From positions 558,001 through 622,000 of the forward strand of contig CANMFP010000001.1 of NCBI GenBank assembly GCA_947497265.1: a DNA stretch of 64,000 nucleotides, in the 5' to 3' direction. Source of the DNA: an uncultured Isoptericola sp. GTDB taxonomy: Bacteria > Actinomycetota > Actinomycetes > Actinomycetales > Cellulomonadaceae. A program made the position numbers and the translations under genes. Each line of letters begins with the position of its first letter. Position 1 is the first letter of the stretch. The notes under the pieces are model-generated. The model worked only from the letters and a program-made list of their open reading frames with translations, was not told where the DNA came from and did not search any database. Below are positions 53,777-62,220 of the stretch, piece by piece.

Positions 53777-54075
53777 CGGCGTACCCGCTGCGGCAGGGAC
53801 TCTTCAGCCCGTGCCCGCCCCAGGTCGGTCTCGTAGGGGTCGAGCGCCTCGACGACACGGTCGAGCTGCCCCAGCGCACGGAGGACGGACAGGAGCACTC
53901 CGCTTCCCACGGCCGGGTCGCCGTGCTCGAGCCGACGAAGCGTGCCCCGGTTGATCCCGGCACGCTCCGCGAGCTGCTCCGCCGTCAACCCTTGGAGCTT
54001 GCGCCACGTGACCACGTGCTCGCCGAGCTGCGCCGCGGACCGGCGGACGCGCAGGGAGAGAGGTCGAGTAGCCAT
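53773..54075 (-). CDS. HipB-like antitoxin, XRE-family regulator
   Basis: A 100-residue DNA-binding protein. The helix-turn-helix is WRKLQGLTAEQLAERAGINR then GTLRRLEHG (about residues 24-52), followed by a C-terminal helix that would contact HipA. The ATG at 54075 has TTGGAG six bases upstream. It overlaps hipA by four bases and should repress its own promoter, where TATGAT at 54133-54138 on the minus strand is a possible -10. Confidence 0.88.
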   Translation of the reverse strand: MATRPLSLRVRRSAAQLGEHVVTWRKLQGLTAEQLAERAGINRGTLRRLEHGDPAVGSGVLLSVLRALGQLDRVVEALDPYETDLGRARAEESLPQRVRR

Positions 54076-54148
54076 GGGTGCTCCAATGATCGATGCAAGC
54101 ACCACTATCGCACCTAACGGTCGCTGCAGCAATCATAAGGTGACGCCG

Positions 54149-55639
54149 TCAGTCCACCAGCACCTCGACCGTCGCACGCGCGCCGTCCCGGTGCAGCGAC
54201 CGCAGCGCCACGAGGTACGCCTCGGTGAACCGTGGGGAGTCGACCAGGTCGCCGAACAGCTCCCGGTCGCGCAGGAACGCGAGCGGGTCGTCAGCCTGCC
54301 GCGCTGCTGCGGCCCGAAGGCGGTCGGCCAGGCGGTCCACGATCTCGATCGGCTCGCCCTGCTCGTCGACGCCCTCGTCGTAGCGGGCCCACGCGGCGAC
54401 GACGGCGGCCGCCCGGTGGATCTCGCCGTCGGCGGCCAGGTTCTCCCGCACCACGGGCAGCAGCCACTTGGGGATGCGGTCGGACGACTCGGCGCACAGC
54501 CGGGCGAGGGTGTCCCGCACGGCGGGGTTGGCGAACCGCTCGATGAGGGTGCGGCGGTAGTCGTCGAGGTCGATGCCGGGGACCGGCTGCAGCGTCGGCG
54601 TCGCCTCACGCTCCATGTAGTCGAGCAGGAACCGCACGAACGTCTGGTCGGCGCAGACCTCGTGGGCGTACCGGTAGCCGGTCAGGTAGCCGAGGTAGCA
54701 CAGCGCCTGGTGGCTCGCGTTGAGCAGCCGCAGCTTCATGAGCTCGTAGGGCTCGACGTCGTCGACCACTTGCACGCCGACGTCCTCCAGCGGCGGGCGG
54801 CCGTCGACGAAGCGGTCCTCGAGCACCCACTGGGTGAAGGGCTCGGCGACGACGGGCCACGCGTCGTCGACCCCGAACCGTTCGGCCACCATCGCGCGGT
54901 CCTCGTCCGTGGTGACGGGCGTGATCCGGTCGACCATCGAGTTCGGGAACGGCACGTGCTCCTCGATCCACGCACCGAGCTCGGGGTCCTTGAGCCGCGC
55001 GAACGCACCGAACATGCGGTGCGCGACCTCGCCGTTGCCCTGGATGTTGTCGCAGCTCATCACCGTGAAGGGCGTGATGCCGCGGTCCCGGCGACGCCGC
55101 AGCGCCTCGGTCACGAGGCCGAACGAGGTGGCGGGCACGGCGCCCGGTGCGAGGTCCGCCTGGACGGCCGGGTCGGACTCGTCGAACTCCCCGGTGACCG
55201 GGTGCACGTTGTAGCCGCCCTCGGTGACCGTGAGGGAGACGATGCGGATCTGGGGCGAGGCCATCTTCTCGATGACCGCCTCCGGGTCGTCCGGGGCGAG
55301 CAGGAAGTCCACGACGGAGCCGATCACGCGGCCTTCCAGGGTGCCGTCCGGGTGCTTGAGCACCAGGGTGTAGAGGCCGTCCTGGGAGACGAGGGCGTCG
55401 CGCATCCGGGCGTCGTGCGGTAGCACCCCGACGCCGCAGATCGCCCAGTCGAGCGCCTTGCCCTGGGACATCAGCCGATCGAGGTACATCGCCTGGTGCG
55501 CCCGGTGGAACCCCCCGACGCCCAGGTGGACGATCCCCGCGCGCAGGGCGGAGCGGTCGTATCCCGGCACCTCCAGCGTGCCGGGGCCGCCCCCGGTGCT
55601 GCGCAGGGTGCCCACGGTCTCGGCAGTGAGTGCGGTCAT
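54149..55639 (-). CDS. mtlD: Mannitol dehydrogenase family protein (mannitol 2-dehydrogenase/fructuronate reductase)
   Basis: Long-chain polyol dehydrogenase of 496 residues that would oxidise mannitol (or a related polyol) to the ketose with NAD. The Rossmann motif is AGIVHLGVGGFHRAHQAMYL near residue 32. SCDNIQGNGE lies near the domain border, and the catalytic signature ELMKLRLLNASHQALCYLGY with Lys, Asn and His near residue 295 is intact. ATG 55639 has AAGGA seven bases upstream. With the neighbouring ABC importer and SorC regulator it forms a plausible polyol-use regulon; the hipBA module separates them. Mannitonate-type reductases share the fold, so exact substrate is uncertain. Confidence 0.9.
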   Translation of the reverse strand: MTALTAETVGTLRSTGGGPGTLEVPGYDRSALRAGIVHLGVGGFHRAHQAMYLDRLMSQGKALDWAICGVGVLPHDARMRDALVSQDGLYTLVLKHPDGTLEGRVIGSVVDFLLAPDDPEAVIEKMASPQIRIVSLTVTEGGYNVHPVTGEFDESDPAVQADLAPGAVPATSFGLVTEALRRRRDRGITPFTVMSCDNIQGNGEVAHRMFGAFARLKDPELGAWIEEHVPFPNSMVDRITPVTTDEDRAMVAERFGVDDAWPVVAEPFTQWVLEDRFVDGRPPLEDVGVQVVDDVEPYELMKLRLLNASHQALCYLGYLTGYRYAHEVCADQTFVRFLLDYMEREATPTLQPVPGIDLDDYRRTLIERFANPAVRDTLARLCAESSDRIPKWLLPVVRENLAADGEIHRAAAVVAAWARYDEGVDEQGEPIEIVDRLADRLRAAAARQADDPLAFLRDRELFGDLVDSPRFTEAYLVALRSLHRDGARATVEVLVD

Positions 55640-55680
55640 GGCGCGTCCTTGCTCCGTCGGGTCCAGAGACACCAACGTAA

Positions 55681-55712
55681 CAGATGAGCACGGCTCGCCG
55701 CGCAGATGAGCA
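55681..55712. promoter_or_regulatory. Two copies of the SorC-site decamer before the mannitol dehydrogenase gene
   Basis: CAGATGAGCA occurs at 55681-55690 and 55703-55712, 22 bases apart, about 40-75 bases before the mtlD start. The same decamer is found on the minus strand at 51438-51447 in the SorC/importer promoter. The second copy partly fills the loop of a terminator hairpin. Confidence 0.55.
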
Positions 55713-55723
55713 GGCGAGCCGTG
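55689..55723 (-). terminator. Hairpin terminator after the S9 peptidase gene
   Basis: An 11-bp perfect stem (CACGGCTCGCC at 55689-55699 and GGCGAGCCGTG at 55713-55723) with a 13-base loop begins nine bases beyond the stop codon of the peptidase gene. There is no T-tract. Confidence 0.65.
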
Positions 55724-55732
55724 CCGCCGTGG

Positions 55733-57859
55733 TCAGCCGAGCGTCGTCGGCAGCACCCTGTCGCCCTCCCCCTCGGGAACGTCGAGCACGTGCTCGGCCA
55801 GGAAGGCCAGCACACCCGAGTACCAGACCTTCGCGTGCTGCGGCGTGAGCACCCAGTGGTTCTCCTGGGGGAAGTACAGGAATCGGTGCACCGTGCTGCC
55901 GTCGTCCGCCGCGGGCAGCCCGGAGTCGGCCAGGAGCTCGCGCCACAGCCGCAGCCCCTCCCCGATCGGCACCCGGTAGTCCTTGTCCCCGTGGACCACG
56001 AGCATCGGCGTGCGGATCTCACCCACGAACCGGTGCGGGCTGTGCGCCTCGGCCATCTCGGGCGTCATCTCGCGCGCCCAGTAGTAGGCGTGGTCCGTCG
56101 TCGGGCCGAACTGGTCCAGCGCCCACAGCGAGGCGTGCGTGACGATCGCGCGGAACCGGTCCGTGTGGCCCGCCACCCAGTTGGCCATGTAGCCGCCGAA
56201 CGACCCGCCCATCGCGGCCGTCCGCGACGCGTCGATCTCGTCGAGCGCCTCCGTGGCGTCCGTGATCGCCAGCAGGTCGGTGTACGGCTTGCCGCCCCAC
56301 GCACCCCACCCGCGCTGCACGAACTCCTGCCCGTACCCGGTGGACAGCGCCGGGTCCGGCAGCAGCACCGCGTACCCGCGGGCCACCATGATCCACGGGT
56401 TCCAGCGCCACGACCACGCGTTCCACGAGCTCAGCGGCCCGCCGTGGATCCACAGCAGCAGCGGCGCCGGGTCCGCCGCCGACGCCCCGGCCGGCAGCGC
56501 GAGCCAGGCCCGCACGCGCGCGCCGTCGGACGCCGTCGTCTCCACCTCGGTCAGGCGGCCAGGCAGCTCCGGGACCGGCACTGGCGAGCGCAGCGCGACG
56601 GCGGTGACCGGCTCCCGCTCCCCCGGCCCGCTGGACGCGACGAACTCCGCCAGGCCGACCCTGACGGGCTCCGACGGCGCCGCGTAGGACGTGCGCAGCG
56701 CGTAGAACGCCGACCCGTCCGGAGACACCTGGACGTCGGTGAACGTCGCGGCGTCCGCCGTGACCCGCTCGACGCTCACCGGGCCCTCGCCCGGGGCGCC
56801 GTCGAACGTGAGCAGGAAGACCGGGCTGCGGCCGTCCTCGTCGGCCGTGACCAGCAGACCCGACGCGTCGGGCAGCCACGTCAGCGAGCTGGGCCAGCGG
56901 TCCCAGTCGTCGGCCAGGATCTCCGGCTCGCCGCTCCCGTCCAGCGCCACCAGGCCCGTACGCGTCACCGGCGGCTCCGTCGGCGAGGTGAGGGTCGTCG
57001 TCTCGTAGGCGACCCAGCGGCCGTCCGGCGAGACGACGGGCGAGACCACCTCAGCGTCGGGGTCGTCCACCAGCGTGCGCCGCTCCCCCGTCACCGTGTC
57101 GATCGCGACCAGGGTCTCGCGCCGGGCCGTGCCCGGGTCGGCCACCGTCCAGACCGTCACCAGCGTCCCGCCGTCCGGCGACAGGGCGGCCTCCGCCTCG
57201 TCGAGCTGACGGCCCGCCCCGGTCAGCTGACGGAGCTCCGCACGCTCACCCTCGACCAGCGGACCGAGGGACAGCGCGAACCGCCGGTCCGCGTCCGGGC
57301 CCAGGTCGTGGTCCCAGTGCCGCACCGGGTAGCCCGTGTGCCAGACGGCGTCCACCTTCAGCTCCTTGCGGGCCTTGCGCAGCGTGTCGTCCTCGGTGAG
57401 GTCCGCCGCCGAGGGCAGCACGGGCGCCGTCACCGACACGACGTCGGCGTCCCGCGCCGTGCAGATGCCGCCGACCCCGCCTGGAGCGGTCGCCACCACG
57501 CGTGCCTCGCCACCCCTGGCGGGCAGGCTCCACAGCGCTGCGGGTGCGTCGTCGTCGGGCTTGCCCTCCGGGTCCGGACGGGCCGAGGTGAACAGCAGGT
57601 CGCCGGCGGCCGTGAACGCCGCGGAGGACTCGCCCTTCGCACTGCGGGTGAGCCGCCGCGCCGGGCGTTCACCCCCCGGGTCGACCTCCCAGAGCGCCGA
57701 GACGTAGCCCGTGCGCTGCCGGTCGAGGCTCTGCACCGACGTGACGAGCCGGGTGCCGTCGGCGCTGAGCATCAGCCCGCCGAGGCGGCCGAGGGCCAGG
57801 TACGCGTCGAGGTCGTGGAACGAGGTCTGCGGGGTCGCCGCCGGAGTGTCCTGGGTCAC
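55733..57859 (-). CDS. S9-family prolyl oligopeptidase-like serine peptidase
   Basis: A 708-residue cytoplasmic peptidase with an N-terminal beta-propeller (about residues 20-430) and a C-terminal alpha/beta-hydrolase domain. The catalytic Ser is in TAAMGGSFGGYMANWVAG (about residue 550), the Asp in VVHGDKDYRVPIGEG and the His in FPQENHWVLTPQH. An oxyanion-hole region LLLWIHGGPLSSWNAWSWRW precedes it. The layout fits acylaminoacyl peptidase/DPP-like enzymes that trim short peptides. The start is GTG 57859. The frame remains open far upstream, but that part is antisense to the next gene and was excluded. Confidence 0.92.
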   Translation of the reverse strand: MTQDTPAATPQTSFHDLDAYLALGRLGGLMLSADGTRLVTSVQSLDRQRTGYVSALWEVDPGGERPARRLTRSAKGESSAAFTAAGDLLFTSARPDPEGKPDDDAPAALWSLPARGGEARVVATAPGGVGGICTARDADVVSVTAPVLPSAADLTEDDTLRKARKELKVDAVWHTGYPVRHWDHDLGPDADRRFALSLGPLVEGERAELRQLTGAGRQLDEAEAALSPDGGTLVTVWTVADPGTARRETLVAIDTVTGERRTLVDDPDAEVVSPVVSPDGRWVAYETTTLTSPTEPPVTRTGLVALDGSGEPEILADDWDRWPSSLTWLPDASGLLVTADEDGRSPVFLLTFDGAPGEGPVSVERVTADAATFTDVQVSPDGSAFYALRTSYAAPSEPVRVGLAEFVASSGPGEREPVTAVALRSPVPVPELPGRLTEVETTASDGARVRAWLALPAGASAADPAPLLLWIHGGPLSSWNAWSWRWNPWIMVARGYAVLLPDPALSTGYGQEFVQRGWGAWGGKPYTDLLAITDATEALDEIDASRTAAMGGSFGGYMANWVAGHTDRFRAIVTHASLWALDQFGPTTDHAYYWAREMTPEMAEAHSPHRFVGEIRTPMLVVHGDKDYRVPIGEGLRLWRELLADSGLPAADDGSTVHRFLYFPQENHWVLTPQHAKVWYSGVLAFLAEHVLDVPEGEGDRVLPTTLG

Positions 57860-58031
57860 GCAGACGGGTCTACCACAACCACCCGCGCCCGCCCCACGGA
57901 TATCTCCGCGCGAGGGCCTCGCAGCCCTGCGGGAACGCCGGGAGGAACCCCAGGTGAACACTGGCCGAACACCTTGTCCACAGGCCACCCCCGCCTTGAA
58001 CGCCGGCCACGTGCTCAGGCAGATTCTGGAC

Positions 58032-59204
58032 GTGGACCACGACAGCGCCCTGCCCCCGCTCCCCGCCAAGGTCGACCTCGCGGTCGTCGGAGCGGGCGCG
58101 GTCGGGCTCGCGCACGCCGTCGAGGCGCAGGCGCGTGGGCTGTCGGTGCTCGTCGTCGACGCCGCCCGGCGCCCCGTCGGCAGCACCGCCCGGCGCGGTG
58201 GACACGTCGCGATCACGACGCAGGACTCCACCGCGCTCGCCTGCGCCCTCGCCTCCCGGGAACGCTGGCTCAAGCTCGGCCGGGAGGCGGGCTTCGGCGT
58301 CCGGGAGAGCGGCGCCGTCGTCGTCGCCCGCCACGCCGACGAGCTCGCCGTCCTCGACGACCTCGTCGCCGCCCGTGCCGGGGACGCCACGCTCCTGACC
58401 GCCCGCGAGGTCGCGGACCGCACACCCGTCGCGGACTCCGCCGGAGGGGCGTTCCTGCCCCTCGACCTGCGGGTCGAGCCCGCAGCGGCGCTCGGCATCG
58501 TCGCGGACTGGCTCGGCGGGCGTCCCCAGGCGCACGTCGCCTGGTCCACCGCCGCCCAGACCTTCGACGCCGGCAGCGGTTGCACGCTCGTGCGGACCTC
58601 GCGCGGGGAGGTCGTCGCCAAGCGCGTCGTGGTCGCCGTGGGCCACGACGTGGGCCAGCTCTTCGGCGACGTTGGGGACGCGCTGCTCCCCGTGCGCCGC
58701 CAGATGCTGCGGATCGCGCCCCCGCTGCCCGACGGCGGCCCTCCGGCCGACCGGCTCGCCACCGGTCCCGTGCTGGTCGGTGCCAGCACCCTCCTGCGGG
58801 ACAGCGCGTACCTGCACAGCCGCGCCCTCGGCGAGGTGCGCGAGCGACTGCGCACCCGGCACCCCGACCTCCTGGCGGCCGAGATCCACCTGACGCTGAC
58901 GGCGCAGCACGACGGCTCCGTCGTCGTCGGCGACGGTCGGGCACCCGCCGACGCGACCGGCCGCTCCGAGGATGTCGACGAGCTGCTGCTGCGCGAGACG
59001 GCGGCTCTGCTGGGCACCGGCCGACCGTCCGTCCGCAGCCGCTGGTCGGTGACGGAGGTCGTGCGCGTCCCGGGACGCGGGGCGCACGACCCGTTCGTGC
59101 TGACGGAGCCCATGCCCGGGGTCCGCACGGTGACGGTCGCGGACGGCCTGGCGACGACGACGGCGCTCGGCCTGGCTCCGCGCGTCCTCGACGCGCTGGT
59201 CTGA
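58032..59204 (+). CDS. FAD-dependent oxidoreductase, TIGR03364-like
   Basis: A 390-residue DAO-family flavoprotein. The FAD motif is LAVVGAGAVGLAHAVEAQAR (about residues 12-31), and the C-terminal FAD-contact segment is VRTVTVADGLATTTALGLAP. In other bacteria, members of this subgroup lie near phosphonate or aminoethylphosphonate genes, but no such genes are seen here. GTG 58032 follows CAGATT at six bases; GTG 58011 is in frame. It is divergent from the peptidase gene. Substrate unknown, presumably an amine. Confidence 0.82.
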   Translation: MDHDSALPPLPAKVDLAVVGAGAVGLAHAVEAQARGLSVLVVDAARRPVGSTARRGGHVAITTQDSTALACALASRERWLKLGREAGFGVRESGAVVVARHADELAVLDDLVAARAGDATLLTAREVADRTPVADSAGGAFLPLDLRVEPAAALGIVADWLGGRPQAHVAWSTAAQTFDAGSGCTLVRTSRGEVVAKRVVVAVGHDVGQLFGDVGDALLPVRRQMLRIAPPLPDGGPPADRLATGPVLVGASTLLRDSAYLHSRALGEVRERLRTRHPDLLAAEIHLTLTAQHDGSVVVGDGRAPADATGRSEDVDELLLRETAALLGTGRPSVRSRWSVTEVVRVPGRGAHDPFVLTEPMPGVRTVTVADGLATTTALGLAPRVLDALV

Positions 59205-59232
59205 ACGCCGAAGGCGTGGCCTGGACGCGCGG

Positions 59233-61263
59233 TCAGCGGCCGGCGGTCTCGTCGCGGTCGGCCATCCGAGCCAGCATGTCGTTGTAGGCGGTGAGCTCCG
59301 CGTCGCCGTCGCGCTCGGCCTGCCGGTCGCGACGCCGGGCCTCCCGCTCGTCCGAGCGGGTCCACTGCACGGCGACGATGATCGCCAGCGCGAGGGTGGG
59401 CAGCTCGCCGATCCCCCAGGCGATGCCGCCGCCACGCTGCTGGTCCTCGATGGCGCTCAGGCCCCAGTCACGGCCCATGTTGCCGTACCAGTCGGCGACG
59501 AGCAGCGACGTGCCGGTGGTGAGCACCACGCCGAAGAACGCGTGGAACACCATCGTGGCGAAGAGCAGGACGAGCCGCATCGGGTAGCCGGGCCGCTGCG
59601 GGCCAGGGTCGATACCGACGAGCGCGTTCGCGAACAGGTATCCCACGAGCGTGAAGTGCACGACCATCCACAGGTGCCCCAGGTGGTTCGTCAGCGCGAA
59701 CTCGAACAGGGGGGTGAAGTAGAACGCGATCATGCCGCCCGAGAAGAGCACGGCGGCCACCACCGGCCGCGCGAGAAGCTCGCCCACCCGGGAGTGGACC
59801 AGTGCGAGCACCCACTCCCGCGAGCCGCGCGAGCCGTCCTTGCGGGCGGGCACCGCGCGCAGCAGCAGCGTGACGGGGGCGGCGAGCACGAGCAGCAGCG
59901 GCACCAGCATCGCCAGGGTCATGTGCTGGATCATGTGACCGCTGAAGATCACGTGCCCGTAGACGGTCGGTGCACCGTTGGTGGTCCAGAGCATCAGGAG
60001 CATCCCCGCGCACCACGTCAGCGTCCGTCCCACGGGCCAGCGGTCCCCGCGACGTCGCAGCCGCAGCGCCCAGCGCACGTAGACGACGATCCCGGCCAGG
60101 CACGCGAAGGCCAGGACCGGCTCCGCGGCCCACTCGGTGAGCCAGCGCGCCGCCGTCGGCTCCGGCGGCAGGGGGTAGCCGGTGAGCTGGTAGGCGGGCG
60201 AGGCGTCCGCGGGGACGTCGTCCGGCACGGGCGGTGCGGTGGAGCCGAGCGCCACCGCCACCCCGGACACCGCACCGATGACGAGCAGCTCGACGGCGAG
60301 GAGCTGCCAGAACAGCCGGCGTGCCGGGGACGCTGCGCGCTCCAGCCGGCCGATCACCCAGGTGCGGTGCATCAGGCCGAGGACGCCGAGGGCCGCGGTC
60401 AGCACGATCTTCACGACCAGCAGGACGCCGTAGCCCGTCGTGAGGTCGTCGAGGCTCTCCATGCGGATCCAGGCGTTCGCGACGCCGGAGACCCCGACCG
60501 CGACGAGGCACCAGGCCGCGACGGGCGAGTACCGCGCCACGGCGGCGGTGGTGACGTCGTCGAACCGGCCGACGACGAGCACGGCCATCGCCGCGAGCCC
60601 GCCGACCCACAGCGCGGCACCCATGAGGTGCAGCCACATCGCGCCGATCGCCAGGAAGTGGTCGGCGGCCCCGGCGGCGTGACCGGTGGTGGACTGCAGG
60701 GTCAGCGCCGCGACCGGCAGCAGCGCCGTCCACAGCGCGCCCACCGGTCCGCGTACCGCGAGCGCGACGCCCGAGGTCAGAGCCGCGATCGCGATGATGG
60801 CGACGGAGATCTGACCGAGCTCGACGTCGGTGACGAACTGCGACAGGCCTGCGCCGAAGTTGTCCGCCGTCGGGGACTGCGCCGAGACCACCGAGTACTG
60901 CAGGACGAGCTCGACCACCGCGGCGATCGCCCAGACGGCGGCGGCCCATCCCGCGACGTCGAGCAGGCGTGCCTGGCCCCGTCCGGGCCGCACCAGGCAC
61001 GCCGCGGCGAACAGGCTGCCGAGCGTCACCGCCACGCCGAGCTCCGCCAGCACGGTGGCGAGCGGCGACCCCCAGCGGGCGACCGCCCCGGGGTCGGAGA
61101 ACGTCCCCAGCGCCTCGAAGGCGCCGGACCAGGCGCCCGCGAGGAGCAGCGCGACGATCGCGGCGACGACGGCGCCCGGCCCGGCGGCGATGATCCACCA
61201 GGGCCGGGCGGGCGCGGGGGCCGTGTCGTGCGAGAGCGGGCCCGCAGGAGCTGTCGAGGTCAC
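59233..61263 (-). CDS. Copper resistance CopD / cytochrome c oxidase assembly CtaG-like fusion
   Basis: A 676-residue membrane protein with about 15 TM helices in two parts. Residues about 60-340 match CopD (LHLMGAALWVGGLAAMAVLV with conserved His and Trp). Residues about 370-620 match the caa3-type CtaG domain (HVIFSGHMIQHMTLAMLVPL and GHLWMVVHFTLVGYLFANAL), also His-rich. Both parts are linked to copper import or delivery to cytochrome oxidase in the membrane. GTG 61263 follows TAGTCT (61270-61275) at six bases, so it is probably leaderless. The fusion is common in actinobacteria. Confidence 0.92.
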   Translation of the reverse strand: MTSTAPAGPLSHDTAPAPARPWWIIAAGPGAVVAAIVALLLAGAWSGAFEALGTFSDPGAVARWGSPLATVLAELGVAVTLGSLFAAACLVRPGRGQARLLDVAGWAAAVWAIAAVVELVLQYSVVSAQSPTADNFGAGLSQFVTDVELGQISVAIIAIAALTSGVALAVRGPVGALWTALLPVAALTLQSTTGHAAGAADHFLAIGAMWLHLMGAALWVGGLAAMAVLVVGRFDDVTTAAVARYSPVAAWCLVAVGVSGVANAWIRMESLDDLTTGYGVLLVVKIVLTAALGVLGLMHRTWVIGRLERAASPARRLFWQLLAVELLVIGAVSGVAVALGSTAPPVPDDVPADASPAYQLTGYPLPPEPTAARWLTEWAAEPVLAFACLAGIVVYVRWALRLRRRGDRWPVGRTLTWCAGMLLMLWTTNGAPTVYGHVIFSGHMIQHMTLAMLVPLLLVLAAPVTLLLRAVPARKDGSRGSREWVLALVHSRVGELLARPVVAAVLFSGGMIAFYFTPLFEFALTNHLGHLWMVVHFTLVGYLFANALVGIDPGPQRPGYPMRLVLLFATMVFHAFFGVVLTTGTSLLVADWYGNMGRDWGLSAIEDQQRGGGIAWGIGELPTLALAIIVAVQWTRSDEREARRRDRQAERDGDAELTAYNDMLARMADRDETAGR

Positions 61264-61343
61264 CCGTCCAGACTAGAGGGGCCCGCTGGTGCTCCCGGAC
61301 CCGTCAGCTGTGACGCTCCCCCGACTCCGCCGCGCGGGGTGGG

Positions 61344-62078
61344 TCAGGAGATGGTGCCGGTGCCCTCGCCCTCGAGGCGGTCGTCGTGCAGCAGCTCGCC
61401 CTCGGCGTCCACGGGCGTGATCGTCGCCTCGAACGTGATCGGCGAGTCGGCCTGGTGGCGGAAGTTCGTCCCCATCGAGTACGACTGGCCGGACTCGAAC
61501 GTGTACACCGACGGGTCGCGGTAGGCCGTCGGGTGGGTGCCGGAGTCGTTGACCTCCTGCTCGGCGTAGAGGTCGTCGCCGGTGATCGTGTCCATGCCCT
61601 GCATGTACGGCCAGTCGTCGTAGCGGGCGTCGATGTTCACCAGGCTCGAGCCGAGGTCGACCGGGTCGCCCTCGTTGGTGATGACGTAGTTGACGAACAC
61701 GATGTCGTCGCCCTCGGCGATGATCGGCTCGTTCTCGTCCGGGTCGACGAACATCCCGTCCTTCGGTGCCTGGGTCACGCCGACCTGGTAGACGTCGATG
61801 CGCACGTCGCCCACCGTGAACGAGCTGATCTCCTCGCCCGGAGTGGTCAGGGGGTTGGCCCACTCGGGCTCGGACCCGCTGCCCGCGGCGTCGTCGGACT
61901 CCGATGCTTCGTCCTCGGTCGCGTCGGCCTCCTCCGTCGCCTCCGGCTCCGCCTCGTCGGTCGCCTCGGCGATCGGTGCGGCGTCGGCGGCCGCCTCGTC
62001 GTCCGTGCCGCACGCGGCAAGACCGAGGACGAGGGCGCAGCTCAGGGCGAGCGTGGTCGTGGAACGGGCAGGGCGCAT
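61344..62078 (-). CDS. Hypothetical lipoprotein with acidic linker
   Basis: A 244-residue exported protein. Signal peptide and lipobox LVLGLAACG place the lipidated Cys near residue 23. Residues 24-72 are an Asp/Glu/Ala-rich linker. The remaining 170 residues look like a beta-sandwich (DIVFVNYVITNEGDPVDLGS and GTNFRHQADSPITFEATITP). It resembles small anchored domains of the DUF4352 type, but I cannot confirm this. I chose ATG 62078 with GGAGA upstream; an adjacent TTG codon was rejected as start. It follows no clear operon, but the copper gene downstream is on the same strand. Confidence 0.78.
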   Translation of the reverse strand: MRPARSTTTLALSCALVLGLAACGTDDEAAADAAPIAEATDEAEPEATEEADATEDEASESDDAAGSGSEPEWANPLTTPGEEISSFTVGDVRIDVYQVGVTQAPKDGMFVDPDENEPIIAEGDDIVFVNYVITNEGDPVDLGSSLVNIDARYDDWPYMQGMDTITGDDLYAEQEVNDSGTHPTAYRDPSVYTFESGQSYSMGTNFRHQADSPITFEATITPVDAEGELLHDDRLEGEGTGTIS

Positions 62079-62220
62079 CAAAGTCTCCAGCGGTTCAGGT
62101 GGGTGTCGGTGTCCCCGGGCCGATCAGGCCGGCATCGTCGAGGCAACCGAACAACTAGCACGGGGAGCGCTGCACCCCGCACCTGCCCCGCCGCGCACCA
62201 TCCGTCCTGAGATGAACGTC

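Noticed and set aside
57860-59365. N-terminal extension of the S9 peptidase frame
   Set aside because: The upstream part is antisense to the FAD oxidoreductase gene and is Arg/Ser-rich. The peptidase fold starts at GTG 57859.
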